A stretch of 64,000 nucleotides of DNA from GCA-2861595 sp035526335 (GCA_035526335.1 DATLCN010000003.1:11116-75115), one strand, 5' to 3'; counted from the first letter of the stretch, positions 1 through 8,955 are shown. The notes: a model not told the origin generated them from the sequence alone. Made by a program: numbers and translations.

Positions 1-407
1 CGGGGTCGACGGGTGTGCCGTGGTCCACGACAATCATCACCGAGAAGAACAACGGCGGGTCCCCGTGCCAGCAGAGCTACGGCGACATCTCGATGGGCGG
101 TGGGGCGGTGGCCAGGCCCTTCATCGACGGGCTGCTATTGCTGGCCGGCAGGGACCTCGAGATAGGCGGCACTCCTTCCCAGAACCTGACGGGAGGCATC
201 GGCGTGCAGGAGCAGTTCTCCATCGGTGGGAACGGCACGATCAACGGCTCGGTCATCGCCGAGGACCGCTGCGACACGGTCTTCAGTCCCTCCGACTCAC
301 CCGTCCACGTCAACCGGATCGACGGAAGCATCACCGTCACCTACAACGGTGGGCTCGAGATCCCGCTGTTCAAGCAGATCCGGACCACGGCCTGGCTGGA
401 GTTGTAG
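1..407 (+). CDS. C-terminal part of an unidentified surface or pilus-like protein, cut by window edge
   Basis: The reading frame is already open at the left edge and stops at TAG 405-407, so only the C-terminal ~134 residues are visible; GTG 15 is probably not the true start. The visible part is rich in Gly, Ser, Thr and Asn with alternating hydrophobic positions (for example IGGNGTINGSVIAEDRCD), as in beta-rich extracellular domains, and it has two cysteines. It resembles the C-terminal halves of PilX-like prepilin-associated proteins, but I cannot assign a family. It lies directly before aroK; type IV pilus genes beside aroK-aroB are common in bacteria, which fits but does not prove a pilus role. 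Confidence 0.5.
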   Translation, partial: GSTGVPWSTTIITEKNNGGSPCQQSYGDISMGGGAVARPFIDGLLLLAGRDLEIGGTPSQNLTGGIGVQEQFSIGGNGTINGSVIAEDRCDTVFSPSDSPVHVNRIDGSITVTYNGGLEIPLFKQIRTTAWLEL

Positions 408-418
408 ACATCGCGCCG

Positions 419-925
419 GTGCAGCGGCGCGTGCTCCTCATCGGCATGATGGGCGCCGGCAAGACGACCGCCGGCAGGTTTCTGGCGGAACGGATCGGGT
501 CCCGGTACGTCGACAGCGACGAGGAGGTGGAGCGCAACACCGGCCGCACGGTGCCGGAGATCTTCGCCGGCGAGGGTGAGGCGGTCTTCCGGAGCGAGGA
601 GAGCAGGGCTCTGTCGGAGGCGGTGGCGTCCGAGGGGCCTCTGGTGGTGTCGGTGGCCGGCGGTGCCGTCCTGGATCCGGTGAACCGGGACCTCATCCGG
701 AGCGCGGGATCGGTCGTATGGCTACGGGCGCCGGTTCGGGTGCTGGCCGGCCGGGTCGGTGCCGGCCTTGGTCGCCCCCTGCTCGACGATGAGCCGACCG
801 GCGCCCTGGCCCGCCTGTACGAGGAGCGTCGCCCGCTCTACGAGGAGCTTGCCGATATCGTCGTGGACGTGGAGGAGCTGACCCCGGAGGAAGTAGTCGA
901 GGAGATCCTCCGGCAGTTGCCGTGA
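419..925 (+). CDS. aroK: Shikimate kinase
   Basis: Phosphorylates shikimate with ATP in the shikimate pathway to aromatic amino acids; cytosolic. From GTG 419 the protein is 168 aa, the normal size. Walker A GMMGAGKT is at residues 9-16, the shikimate-binding DSD at 32-34, an Arg at 58 (FRSEE) and the glycine-rich AGGAV loop near 80 match the family. The lid region carries LGRPLL. The frame stays open upstream across the end of the previous gene, but the domain begins at the chosen GTG and a longer start would add unrelated sequence. It overlaps aroB by GTGA, suggesting translational coupling. Confidence 0.95.
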   Translation: MQRRVLLIGMMGAGKTTAGRFLAERIGSRYVDSDEEVERNTGRTVPEIFAGEGEAVFRSEESRALSEAVASEGPLVVSVAGGAVLDPVNRDLIRSAGSVVWLRAPVRVLAGRVGAGLGRPLLDDEPTGALARLYEERRPLYEELADIVVDVEELTPEEVVEEILRQLP

Positions 926-1926
926 TCACGGTTCCCGTCGTCCTCGGCGACCGGTCCTACGACGTCCTCGTAGGGGCCGGTGCCCGCCACCGGCTCACGG
1001 AGGCGATGCCGGCCGGGGCTCGACGGGCCGCCGTGGTCACCCAGGAGGCCATACCCGTCGTCGTCGATCCCGGTGTCGAGCACCGGGTGTTCACCATGGC
1101 CGACGGTGAGGGCGCCAAGTCCCTGGAGACCATCGAGGAGCTGTGTTCCTCCTTCGCCCGCTGGGGGTTGCGGCGGGGAGACGCGGTGGTGGCCGTCGGC
1201 GGGGGAGTGGTCACCGACACCGCCGGCTTCGCCGCCGCCGTGTACCACCGGGGGGTGGCGGTGGTGCACGTGGCCACGACGCTTCTGGGCCAGGTGGACG
1301 CCGCCGTCGGCGGCAAGACGGGCGTCAACCTGGCCGAGGGGAAGAACCTGGTGGGCGCTTTCTGGCAACCTTCTGCGGTGCTGTGCGACACCGAGGTGCT
1401 GGAGACCCTGCCTTCAGGGGAGTACCGCAGCGGTTGTGGCGAGATGGCCAAGTACCACTTCCTCGGGGGCGAGGGACTCGAGGACCTGCCCCTCGACGAG
1501 CGGATCGCCGCCTGCGTGCGCATCAAGGCCGATGTCGTGGCCGGCGACGAGCGCGAGGCGGGGCGGCGGGCCACCCTGAACTACGGCCACACCCTGGCCC
1601 ATGCCCTGGAGACCGCCGGTGGGTACGAGCTGCGCCACGGAGAGGCTGTGGCCGTGGGTCTCGTCTTCGCCGCCCGGCTCGCCCACCGGCTCGGCCGCAT
1701 CGACGACGGGCGCGTCCAGCGTCACTACGACGTGGTCGCCGGCTACGACCTCCCGGCTTCGCTTCCACCGGGAACAGACGTCGAGGAGATCATCGGGCTA
1801 ATGGGCAGGGACAAGAAGGCGACGCGGGGACTCAGCTTCGTGCTGGACGGCCCCGTCGGTGTGGCCGTGGTCCACGACGTGGCCAGGGCCGATGTCGAAG
1901 CAACGCTGGCCGAGATGGGGGAGTGA
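922..1926 (+). CDS. aroB: 3-dehydroquinate synthase
   Basis: Converts DAHP to 3-dehydroquinate with NAD and a divalent metal; second step of the shikimate pathway. The 334-aa protein shows the NAD-binding stretch AVGGGVVTDTAGFAA, the substrate/metal region GQVDAAVGGKTGVN, the metal ligand pattern GCGEMAKYH, and the His pairs of LNYGHTLAHALE and HGEAVAVG. It is slightly shorter than the usual 350-360 residues. It begins at GTG 922, whose last two bases are shared with the aroK stop (GTGA), and it is followed at once by aroQ. Confidence 0.96.
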   Translation: MITVPVVLGDRSYDVLVGAGARHRLTEAMPAGARRAAVVTQEAIPVVVDPGVEHRVFTMADGEGAKSLETIEELCSSFARWGLRRGDAVVAVGGGVVTDTAGFAAAVYHRGVAVVHVATTLLGQVDAAVGGKTGVNLAEGKNLVGAFWQPSAVLCDTEVLETLPSGEYRSGCGEMAKYHFLGGEGLEDLPLDERIAACVRIKADVVAGDEREAGRRATLNYGHTLAHALETAGGYELRHGEAVAVGLVFAARLAHRLGRIDDGRVQRHYDVVAGYDLPASLPPGTDVEEIIGLMGRDKKATRGLSFVLDGPVGVAVVHDVARADVEATLAEMGE

Positions 1927-1928
1927 CC

Positions 1929-2384
1929 GTGGGTCAGGCGAGGGTGCTTCTGCTGTCAGGGCCGAACCTCAACCTGCTGGGTGATCGCGAGCCCGAGATA
2001 TACGGCACGGAGACACTCGAGGAGCATCTCGCCGCCGCCACCAAAGCAGCTGAGGAGCAAGGGATCGTCCTCGAGCACCTCCAGTCCAACCACGAGGGCG
2101 AGCTGATCGACGCCGTTCAGCAGGCTCGTGGTCGCTGCCAGGCCATAGTGGTCAACGCCGGCGCCCTCACCCACTACGCCTGGGCTCTGGCCGACGCTCT
2201 GTCCGCCTTCGGGGGTCCGGTGGTCGAGCTTCACCTGTCGAACCCGCAAGCCCGTGAGCCCTGGCGCCACCGCTCGGTCGTCTCCCCCGTCGCCGACGGC
2301 TGCATCTCCGGCTTCGGCGGGGCCGGCTACGCGCTGGCCATCCAGGCTGTCGCCCAGATGCTCGAAATCAGGAAGGTCGAGTAG
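1929..2384 (+). CDS. aroQ: 3-dehydroquinate dehydratase, type II
   Basis: Dehydrates 3-dehydroquinate to 3-dehydroshikimate. The type II family is recognised by GPNLNLLGDREPEIYG near the N-terminus (catalytic Tyr), the QSNHEGELID segment, NAGALTHYAWAL and the ELHLSNPQAREPWRHRSV stretch carrying the catalytic His region. I chose GTG 1929 because a purine-rich GGGGGAG (1917-1923) stands 5 nt before it. GTG 1923, which forms a GTGA overlap with the aroB stop, is an in-frame alternative that adds two residues. About 151 aa, normal for the family. Last gene of the aroKBQ run. Confidence 0.95.
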   Translation: MGQARVLLLSGPNLNLLGDREPEIYGTETLEEHLAAATKAAEEQGIVLEHLQSNHEGELIDAVQQARGRCQAIVVNAGALTHYAWALADALSAFGGPVVELHLSNPQAREPWRHRSVVSPVADGCISGFGGAGYALAIQAVAQMLEIRKVE

Positions 2385-2431
2385 CCGGAAGCGCACGCGA
2401 CAGTGCCCGCTAGGCCCTCCTGGGAGGGCGG

Positions 2432-2437
2432 TAGTCT
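2432..2437 (+). promoter_or_regulatory. Likely -10 box (TAGTCT) for a leaderless transcript of the peptidase gene
   Basis: TAGTCT fits the actinobacterial TANNNT -10 pattern and lies 6 nt before GTG 2444, so transcription would begin at about the start codon itself. A 7-bp inverted repeat (GCCCTCC TG GGAGGGC, 2414-2429) sits just upstream. It may end aroQ transcripts, though it lacks a T tract, or act as an operator. Confidence 0.45.
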
Positions 2438-2443
2438 CTGGTC

Positions 2444-3550
2444 GTGAGTAGCGCCCTGCCGGCCATGGACGTCGCCGGCCGAGCCGTTCGGCTGCGCGAG
2501 CAGCTGGACGGCGCCGGGTGCGAGGCGTTCCTGGTCACCACGCCGACCAACATCCGATACCTCAGCGGGTTCAGCGGCTCGGCCGGCCTGCTGCTCGTGC
2601 TGGCCGACGAGATGGTCCTCTGCACCGACGGCCGCTACAAGTCACAGTCAGCCGAGCAGCTGGCAGCCGCCGGCGTCGGGGCCCGGATCGAGATCGGCAA
2701 GCTTTCGGAGCAGCAGGAGGCCATGGCGGCGGCCGCCAAAGGCGTGGCCCGCCTCGGGTTGGAAGCCGGCAACGTCAGCTGGGCCCGGCAACGGACCTTC
2801 GCCGACGAGTGGTTTTCGGGAGCCGAGCTGGTCGCCACCGAAGGGGTGGTCGAGCAGCTGCGCCGGGTGAAGGACGCCGGGGAGCTGGCCCGCATGCGGG
2901 AGGCGGCGCGCATCGCCGATGAGGCGCTGGCCGCAGAAGCGGCCGGGCTGGCCGGAGGGATGTCAGAGGCCGGGTTCGCCCTGGCTCTCGACTTCGCCAT
3001 GCGCCGGTTGGGCGCTGACGGCAGCTCGTTCGAGACCATCGTGGCCTCCGGACCCAACGGGGCCAAGCCCCACGCCCGGCCTTCGGCGCGGCGCATCGAG
3101 CCTGGAGAGCTGGTCGTCGTCGACTTCGGCGCCGTCGTCGACGGCTACTGCTCGGACATGACCCGGACTCTTTGCGTGGGCGAGCCGGCCAGTTCGACGC
3201 TCGCCCGGATGGTCGAGGTGGTGGCCGAGTCGCAACGGGTCGGGGTGGCTGCGGTACGCGCCGGACGTGCTGCTGCGGAGGTGGACCTGGCCTGCCGCGA
3301 GGTGATAGCCGACGCCGGATGGGCCGATGCCTTCCTGCACTCCACCGGGCACGGTGTCGGCCTCGACATCCACGAGGCACCGGTGGTCGCTGCGACCTCC
3401 GGTGATACGTTGGCGGCCGGCTACGTCGTCACCGTAGAGCCCGGCGTGTACCTCCCGGAGCACGGCGGCGTGCGGATCGAGGACACGCTGGTCGTCACCG
3501 AGACGGGCTGTGAGCCACTCACCAACGCTCCCAAGGAACTCGTGATCTGA
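2444..3550 (+). CDS. pepQ: Xaa-Pro dipeptidase/aminopeptidase, M24B family
   Basis: Metallopeptidase cleaving bonds next to proline. The 368-aa protein has an N-terminal creatinase-like domain (about 1-135, with NIRYLSGFSGSAG) and a C-terminal pita-bread domain. Expected metal ligands are visible: VVDFGAVVDGYCSDMTRT (two Asp), HSTGHGVGLDIHE (His), TVEPGVYL (Glu) and GVRIEDT (Glu). It lies directly before efp, a very common arrangement in Firmicutes and Actinobacteria. I cannot tell dipeptidase from aminopeptidase activity by sequence alone, so the symbol is provisional. GTG 2444 gives the usual N-terminus and follows a likely leaderless promoter. Confidence 0.88.
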   Translation: MSSALPAMDVAGRAVRLREQLDGAGCEAFLVTTPTNIRYLSGFSGSAGLLLVLADEMVLCTDGRYKSQSAEQLAAAGVGARIEIGKLSEQQEAMAAAAKGVARLGLEAGNVSWARQRTFADEWFSGAELVATEGVVEQLRRVKDAGELARMREAARIADEALAAEAAGLAGGMSEAGFALALDFAMRRLGADGSSFETIVASGPNGAKPHARPSARRIEPGELVVVDFGAVVDGYCSDMTRTLCVGEPASSTLARMVEVVAESQRVGVAAVRAGRAAAEVDLACREVIADAGWADAFLHSTGHGVGLDIHEAPVVAATSGDTLAAGYVVTVEPGVYLPEHGGVRIEDTLVVTETGCEPLTNAPKELVI

Positions 3551-3551
3551 A

Positions 3552-4118
3552 ATGGCCGTCAGCACCAACGACCTCAAGAACGGTATGACCCTGAACCTGC
3601 CCGAGGGCCTGTTCGCGGTGGTCGAGTTCCAGCACGTGAAGCCGGGCAAGGGCGGCGCCTTCGTGCGCACCAAGCTCAAGAACGTGCGCACCGGTGCGGT
3701 GATCGACCGCACCTACCGCGCAGACGAGAAGCTCGAGCACGCCGTGGTCGACAAGCGGGAGATGCAGTACCTGTACCGGGACGGCGAGCAGTACGTCTTC
3801 ATGGACAACGTCTCCTACGACCAGCTGCATGTCGACGAGGAGACGCTCGGTGGCTCCTCCCGGTTCATCAAGGAGGGCGACTCGGCGGTGCTGCAGATGT
3901 ACAACAGCGAGGTGGTCGGGGTGGACCTGCCTGCTTCGGTCGAGCTGACCGTCTCGGAGACGGAGCCCGGCCTCCAGGGTGACCGGGTGTCGGGTGCCCG
4001 TAAACCGGCCACGCTGGAGACGGGGCTGGTCGTCCAGGTGCCGCTGTTCGTCACCGCCGGCGAACGGATCAAGGTCGACACCCGCACCGGTGAGTACCTG
4101 ACCAGAGCCGCCGGCTGA
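3552..4118 (+). CDS. efp: Translation elongation factor P
   Basis: Relieves ribosomes stalled at polyproline; cytosolic. The 188-aa protein has the three-OB-fold layout: KOW-like N-domain with HVKPGKGGAF, where Lys33 matches the position modified in many bacteria, a central domain (RDGEQYVFMDN) and the C-terminal signature region (GARKPATLETGLVVQVPLFV). The tip loop KPGKGG is of the ordinary Lys type, not the Arg type rhamnosylated by EarP. ATG 3552 starts one base after the stop of the peptidase gene, so the two are probably co-transcribed. Confidence 0.97.
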   Translation: MAVSTNDLKNGMTLNLPEGLFAVVEFQHVKPGKGGAFVRTKLKNVRTGAVIDRTYRADEKLEHAVVDKREMQYLYRDGEQYVFMDNVSYDQLHVDEETLGGSSRFIKEGDSAVLQMYNSEVVGVDLPASVELTVSETEPGLQGDRVSGARKPATLETGLVVQVPLFVTAGERIKVDTRTGEYLTRAAG

Positions 4119-4144
4119 CCGCCGGATCCTGGCCGGTCACGCAC

Positions 4145-4543
4145 ATGAGCACCGGGACCCGGCGGGAGGCGCGGGAGCGGGCGCTGTCGCTGCTCTACGA
4201 GGCCGAGGCCAAAAATGTGTCGGGTGCGGCGGTGTTGGCCGACCTTCCGCTGGAGGCTGAGCCCTTCGTGGCCGAACTGGTGCGAGGGGTGGGGGAGCAC
4301 CTCGTCCGTATCGACGAGCTGATCGACAAGTTCGCCATCGACTGGGACATCGAGAGGATGCCGGCGATCGACCGCAACGTGCTGCGCCTCGCCATCTTCG
4401 AGTTGCTCGAGCGGGCCGACGTGCCTGTCGGGGCCGTGATCTCCGAGGCGGTGGAGCTGGCCAAGCGCTACTCCACCGACGATTCCGGACGCTTCGTGAA
4501 CGGGGTGCTGGCCAGTGTGGCCGCCGAGGTGCGCCCTGACTGA
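4145..4543 (+). CDS. nusB: Transcription antitermination factor NusB
   Basis: Binds boxA RNA with S10 in rRNA antitermination; cytosolic. The 132-aa protein has the RREARERALSLLYEAE N-terminus and the conserved WDIERMPAIDRNVLRLAIFE and PVGAVISEAVELAKRYSTD segments, covering the whole NusB fold. The efp-nusB order is classic. A boxA-like element is present in the rRNA leader at the far end of this window (near 63870), the kind of site this protein would recognise. Its 3' end is overlapped by the candidate start of the next gene. Confidence 0.95.
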   Translation: MSTGTRREARERALSLLYEAEAKNVSGAAVLADLPLEAEPFVAELVRGVGEHLVRIDELIDKFAIDWDIERMPAIDRNVLRLAIFELLERADVPVGAVISEAVELAKRYSTDDSGRFVNGVLASVAAEVRPD

Positions 4544-6341
4544 GACGGCTACCGCCGTCGCTCCGGCGGCTCCCTCCGAGTCGCTCCGGCACGACAGCGA
4601 CCCGGCAGGGGGTCCGGCCGATTCGCTGGGGCTGCTCGCCGTGGTGGGTGCCGGGCTCCTGCCGGTGGTCTTCTCGGGCGAGCTGTACTACAGCGCCTGG
4701 GCGCCGAAGGCGGCCGTCTGCCTGCTTCTCCTGGGCCCGGGCCTGGTGGTGCTGGCCCGGTTGGCGCTTGCCGGCGACCTGGCCGCGAGGCTGGCTCTTG
4801 GGTTCGTGGCCGCCGCCGCACTCTCGACCCTGCTGTCGGACAACGTGGTGTTGTCGCTGGTCGGCAGTGCCAACTGGGGGACCGGGCTGCTGTTCGCGGC
4901 CACGCTGGGCGGATGCTGGGCCCTGGGTGCGGTGGCGGGGGAGCGCCGGCGGCGTCAGCTCGTACTGGCCATCATCGCCGCCGCCGTCGTCAACGCGGTC
5001 GTGGCCTGGCTCCAGACGCGGGGGCTGGTGCCGCCGGCGCTGGAGGATCCCCGGGCGACCACCGCCGGGCGCACCGGGGGGCTGCTCGGCAATCCGGTGC
5101 ATCTGGGGGCGTTGATGGCAGGGGCGCTCTGGCTACTCGGCCGGCGGGTGGGGCGGGAGCGGGGGAGTTGGTGGTGGCTGCTGCCCATCGGGCTCGTGGC
5201 CGGCGCCGCGCAGCTGAGCGGGGGTCGCTCGGCCGTCGCTCTCGCCCTTGTCGCCGCGCTGGCGTGTCTTCCGGGTGCGGGAGCGCGGCGCGGGGTGGCG
5301 CTGATGGCCGCTGTGGCCTTCGGTGTCGTGCTGGCGCCGCTCGGGGTGGAGGGGGCGGTGCTCGGATCGGCCCGGGCGGCCAGGCCGGCGCCGACGCCGG
5401 CATCGGCTGATGAGGTCTCCGCGCCGGTCGCTCGTGAGACGGACACCCGTCTTGCGGTGTGGCGAACCAGCGCCGGCGCCTTCACCGATCGACCTCTGCT
5501 TGGCTGGGGTCCCGGAAGGTTCCAAGCAGCGACGTCCCCGCGCTACGACGCCGAGAGCGCCCGTGAGGGCGGTGTCTTCCAGGACGCCCACAACTGGCTC
5601 GTGGAGTACGGGATCACGACCGGGTTGGTCGGCCTGGTTCTCCTCCTCGCCTGGCTGGGCACGGCGGCGGTGGGTGCCCGTGGCGCACTCGCGGGTTTCG
5701 TGCTGATCGTCGGCGGCGCCGGCCTGGTCGAACCGCTCACGGTTGGGCTGACTCCGGTGGCTCTACTGGCTCTCGGCGCCGCCGGCCGTCCCCGTGGTGC
5801 GGGGATCAGGCACGCCCCCGCCCTCGGAGGGGCGTGGGCGTCGACGGCCGCCGGCGCTCTGGCCGCAGGGGCGATGGCGGGCACCGTTCTCCTGGTTGGG
5901 CAGGGATTCATGGGCCACGCCCGGTTGAACGACTCACCGGGGCAAGCGCGGTGGGCCATGACCCTGTCTCCTCCCTGGCCCGAGGTCGCCGGCCTGGCCG
6001 CCCGCGTCGAGTCCTTCTACGGCGTCACCGAAGGCGAGCCGCATCGGAGTCGCACCGTCGAACTGGCCCGGCGGGCGACGCGGCGGGACCCGGCCGATCC
6101 TGCGGCCTGGTCCTACCTGGGGTTCCTCGAGCTCGTGTGGGGCGACGAAGGACGTGCCGCCACCGCCTTCGGGCACTCGTTGGACCAGAACCCATGGGGT
6201 GCCGAGGGACTGAGAGGCAGCGTGGCCCTGGCGGTGCGCCGAGGCGATCAGACCGCTCTCGCGGAGAGCTGTCGCCTTCTGCGGATCCTGCACCGGGCGC
6301 CGCCGGCGTGCTCATCGGTGATGGAAAGGTCGGTTCAGTAG
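4515..6341 (+). CDS. O-antigen polymerase/ligase-like membrane protein with C-terminal helical repeat region
   Basis: Integral membrane protein of about 600 aa. Roughly ten or more hydrophobic segments fill residues ~35-460. The periplasmic-loop signature of the Wzy_C/WaaL family is clear: DRPLLGWGPGRF followed by DAHNWLVEYGITTGLVGL (about residues 325-375). The C-terminal ~120 residues (ARRATRRDPADPAAWSYLGF and onwards) look like TPR helices. Members polymerise surface glycan repeats or ligate them to a carrier. The start is uncertain: GTG 4515 lies inside nusB, and no later ATG or GTG precedes the first membrane segment comfortably. Opens the polysaccharide locus. Confidence 0.8.
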   Translation: MWPPRCALTETATAVAPAAPSESLRHDSDPAGGPADSLGLLAVVGAGLLPVVFSGELYYSAWAPKAAVCLLLLGPGLVVLARLALAGDLAARLALGFVAAAALSTLLSDNVVLSLVGSANWGTGLLFAATLGGCWALGAVAGERRRRQLVLAIIAAAVVNAVVAWLQTRGLVPPALEDPRATTAGRTGGLLGNPVHLGALMAGALWLLGRRVGRERGSWWWLLPIGLVAGAAQLSGGRSAVALALVAALACLPGAGARRGVALMAAVAFGVVLAPLGVEGAVLGSARAARPAPTPASADEVSAPVARETDTRLAVWRTSAGAFTDRPLLGWGPGRFQAATSPRYDAESAREGGVFQDAHNWLVEYGITTGLVGLVLLLAWLGTAAVGARGALAGFVLIVGGAGLVEPLTVGLTPVALLALGAAGRPRGAGIRHAPALGGAWASTAAGALAAGAMAGTVLLVGQGFMGHARLNDSPGQARWAMTLSPPWPEVAGLAARVESFYGVTEGEPHRSRTVELARRATRRDPADPAAWSYLGFLELVWGDEGRAATAFGHSLDQNPWGAEGLRGSVALAVRRGDQTALAESCRLLRILHRAPPACSSVMERSVQ

Positions 6342-6343
6342 CC

Positions 6344-7666
6344 GTGCGGCGCGCGGCCCGTCTCCTCCTTTACGTGGGTGCGGCGGCCATAGTTTTCGGG
6401 CTTGGCAAAGTCCATGCAGCACAGATCGCCGAACCGCCGTACGACTACACCTCCTCGTTCCGGTTTGGCTGGTCGATTTTCTACGTGACCCTGCTGTGCG
6501 GGGCCGCCTACGGCCTCGGCCTCCCCGACCTGGCTCGGGGTTGGCGGAGCGCAGCGGGCATGGCGCTCGGGTCGAGCCTCGCGGCCTCGTTGGGAATCTC
6601 GACGGTACAGATCGTTCTGGGGTCCGCCGTACTCCCGCGCTTCACGATCTTCGGTGCGGCGGTTCTCGTTCTGCCATGGTTCGTTGGTTGCGCGGCGGTG
6701 TCATCGGGGGGTCGGATGCGACAGGAGGGAAGGGGTCGAGTGGTCCTCGTCGCCCCCGCAGAGGATGCCGCCGCTCTACGAGCAGATCTCGAACGGAACC
6801 CGGAGAGGCCGGCCAAGCTGGTGGCGGTCATAGCGCCTGACCTGGCGCGGTCGACGAACACTGTTCGGCCCCTCACCGAGGCGGCGAAAGCCGCGGGGGC
6901 TTCGGTCTTGGTATTGGGAAGGCTGGCGCAGCTCGACTCGACCACCGTTCAGCAAGCGGCCGAACTCCACGAAGCAGGCGTACGGGTCCGCACTCTGTCT
7001 CTCTTCTACGAAGAGTGGCTGGGCAAGATGCCACTGCCCGAACTGGAGCGGATGGCGCTCATGTTCGACATCGGCGAACTCCATCGTGCACGTTACGGTC
7101 GCATGAAACGGGGAATTGACATCGTGGTTGCCCTGCTGGCTCTCGCAGTGCTCCCAGCTGTGGTGATCCTGGTCCTGCTCGGCAACCTCATCGGAAACCG
7201 GGGCCCGCTGTTCTTTCGGCAGGTTCGCGTAGGTCGCTACGCCACGACTTTCACCATCTACAAGTTCCGGACGATGCGTCCGGGCGACGGGTCGGGGAGC
7301 TGGACGGCCACCGACGATCCCCGGGTGACACCCTTCGGGCGCTTCCTGCGCCGCTGCCATCTCGACGAGTTGCCACAGGCGCTCAACCTGCTGCAGGGAG
7401 CGATATCTGTCGTGGGTCCACGACCCGAACAGGTCCATTACGTGGAGGAGCTGACCAAGAAGATCCCCTTCTACGGATTGCGGCACCTCGTCCGGCCTGG
7501 AATTACCGGCTGGGCGCAGGTCAAATACACCTATGGAGCAGATGAGGCCGACGCCTTGGAGAAGCTCCAGTACGACTTCTACTACCTTCGACACCAGGGT
7601 CTAGGCCTCGATGCGCGGGTGGTCGGGCGCACCCTCCGGTCGATCGCCGGGCGATCAGGTCGGTGA
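6344..7666 (+). CDS. Polyprenyl-phosphate sugar phosphotransferase (exopolysaccharide initiation enzyme)
   Basis: Transfers a sugar-1-phosphate from a nucleotide sugar to a lipid carrier, starting glycan assembly at the membrane. N-terminal ~125 residues carry about four hydrophobic segments; then a soluble nucleotide-binding-like domain (VVLVAPAEDAAALR); then a further membrane helix (RMKRGIDIVVALLALAVL) and the catalytic domain with FFRQVRVGRYATTFTIYKF, DELPQALNLLQGAISVVGPR and RPGITGWAQVKY, all hallmarks of the bacterial sugar transferase family. GTG 6344, 2 bp after the previous stop, is chosen; GTG 6308 is an alternative. About 440 aa, normal for the WbaP-like group. Confidence 0.9.
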   Translation: MRRAARLLLYVGAAAIVFGLGKVHAAQIAEPPYDYTSSFRFGWSIFYVTLLCGAAYGLGLPDLARGWRSAAGMALGSSLAASLGISTVQIVLGSAVLPRFTIFGAAVLVLPWFVGCAAVSSGGRMRQEGRGRVVLVAPAEDAAALRADLERNPERPAKLVAVIAPDLARSTNTVRPLTEAAKAAGASVLVLGRLAQLDSTTVQQAAELHEAGVRVRTLSLFYEEWLGKMPLPELERMALMFDIGELHRARYGRMKRGIDIVVALLALAVLPAVVILVLLGNLIGNRGPLFFRQVRVGRYATTFTIYKFRTMRPGDGSGSWTATDDPRVTPFGRFLRRCHLDELPQALNLLQGAISVVGPRPEQVHYVEELTKKIPFYGLRHLVRPGITGWAQVKYTYGADEADALEKLQYDFYYLRHQGLGLDARVVGRTLRSIAGRSGR

Positions 7667-7704
7667 GAGAGAGTCGGCGGGGTCCGGTGCGGCGTCACGC
7701 GTGA
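7663..7704 (+). other. 13-codon mini-ORF coupling the sugar transferase to the next glycosyltransferase
   Basis: Starts at GTG 7663, sharing GTGA with the sugar transferase stop, encodes MRESRRGPVRRHA, and ends at TGA 7702-7704, which overlaps both GTG 7701 (GTGA) and ATG 7704 (TGATG) of the following gene. It could carry terminating ribosomes to the next start. No known product; possibly not functional as a peptide. Confidence 0.35.
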
Positions 7705-8924
7705 TGCGCTTGGCCTTCGTTTCGCCCTACGTCCCGTATCCGGGCGTGACCCACGCCGGCGGCGAGTTCCTGTTGCGGTACCTCGATGCTCTTGCCACTC
7801 AGCATCAGGTCATGCTTCTCGCTCCCGGGACCGGCGCCAACAAGCAGATAGCAAACCGGTGTCCGGAAGAGATCGATCTGCACCTGTGGCCGGTCGAAGC
7901 CCCGCGCCATGGTCCGGGTAGCGGCTTCCGACAACGCGTCCTGTCCAATGTGGGTGGACTGGCCAGCTTCGTATCTCCTGCGACCGTCCGCTCCTTTTCC
8001 GAAGATCCGCGAGTGAGGGCGATCCTGGCCGACAGTCAAGTCGTCGAGCTGCAGTGGCCTGAGAATCTTGCCTTCGTCCGGGCGGTCAAGCGGATCGATC
8101 CGGCCGTACCGTTGACGGCGTTCCTTTACGACGTCCTGTCCCAGAGCATGGGACGACAGCTGCTGGTCGACGAGAGGGACGCCGCCCGGCGGTTCGCCCG
8201 GAAATGCAACCGTGCTCTGGTCGTCAGGCAAGAACGGAAGAGGCTGAACGAGTGTGCCGCGATCTTCGTCCTCAGCGAAAAAGATCGGGCCATCCTCGAG
8301 AACATTGGAGTACGCGCGCCAATCCACGTGCTCGATCCGTTGGTGAGTTTTGGGCTGGAAATGTCGCCTGGACCGGTCGGCCGGATGAAGAAGAAGATTC
8401 TGTTCACCGGGGCGATGCATCGGCCGGAGAACTTCAGAAGCATGCTGTGGTTCATCGATCAAGTGTGGCCGGCGGTGCTCGATCGTGCCCCGGACGCTAC
8501 CCTCGTTGTCGCAGGCGCGGATCCGCCGGAGATTCTCCGTAGGCGGTCCTCCTCGAGCGTGACGATCACCGGTTTCGTTCCCGACCTGCGGTCTTTCTAC
8601 GAGGACGCGGATGTCTTTGTGGCGCCCCTGCTCACTGGTGCTGGAGTCAAGTTCAAGATTCTCGACGCTATGGGCGCAGGACTCCCGGTGGTCGCGACCC
8701 CTGTTGCCGTCGAGGGGATCGTCGAGGAATCAGGTCCATCGCTATTCGCTCTGATCAGCGTCGACCCGGATGAAATCGCCAAAAGCATTATCGCCTTGAT
8801 CGACGATGGTGCTGCCGCCAGAAGGATCGGCAAGCTAGGCAAGGAGTGGGTGACCGCCCGCTACTCGTTTTCAGACGGAGTGAAGCGGGCGGTCGGTATT
8901 TACGATGCGATCCAGCGTGCCTGA
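7704..8924 (+). CDS. Glycosyltransferase, GT-B fold, family 4-like
   Basis: Cytosolic or membrane-associated glycosyltransferase of 406 aa. The N-terminal Rossmann half starts MRLAFVSPYVPYPGVTHAGG. The C-terminal half has ILFTGAMHRPENFRSMLWF, VVAGADPP, VTITGFVPDLRSFYEDADV and APLLTGAGVKFKILDAMGAG, the donor-binding signature of GT4 and related enzymes. Sugar specificity cannot be read. ATG 7704 is chosen; GTG 7701 one codon earlier is equally possible. It is linked to the upstream gene by a mini-ORF and is the last plus-strand gene before a converging glycosyltransferase. Confidence 0.85.
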   Translation: MRLAFVSPYVPYPGVTHAGGEFLLRYLDALATQHQVMLLAPGTGANKQIANRCPEEIDLHLWPVEAPRHGPGSGFRQRVLSNVGGLASFVSPATVRSFSEDPRVRAILADSQVVELQWPENLAFVRAVKRIDPAVPLTAFLYDVLSQSMGRQLLVDERDAARRFARKCNRALVVRQERKRLNECAAIFVLSEKDRAILENIGVRAPIHVLDPLVSFGLEMSPGPVGRMKKKILFTGAMHRPENFRSMLWFIDQVWPAVLDRAPDATLVVAGADPPEILRRRSSSSVTITGFVPDLRSFYEDADVFVAPLLTGAGVKFKILDAMGAGLPVVATPVAVEGIVEESGPSLFALISVDPDEIAKSIIALIDDGAAARRIGKLGKEWVTARYSFSDGVKRAVGIYDAIQRA

Positions 8925-8955
8925 TCCTCCGCGCAGCACGATCGGAGCCGCGCAG

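Noticed and set aside
2414..2429. Inverted repeat after aroQ as a rho-independent terminator
   Set aside because: The stem is strong but has a 2-nt loop and no T tract; an operator or chance hairpin is as likely.
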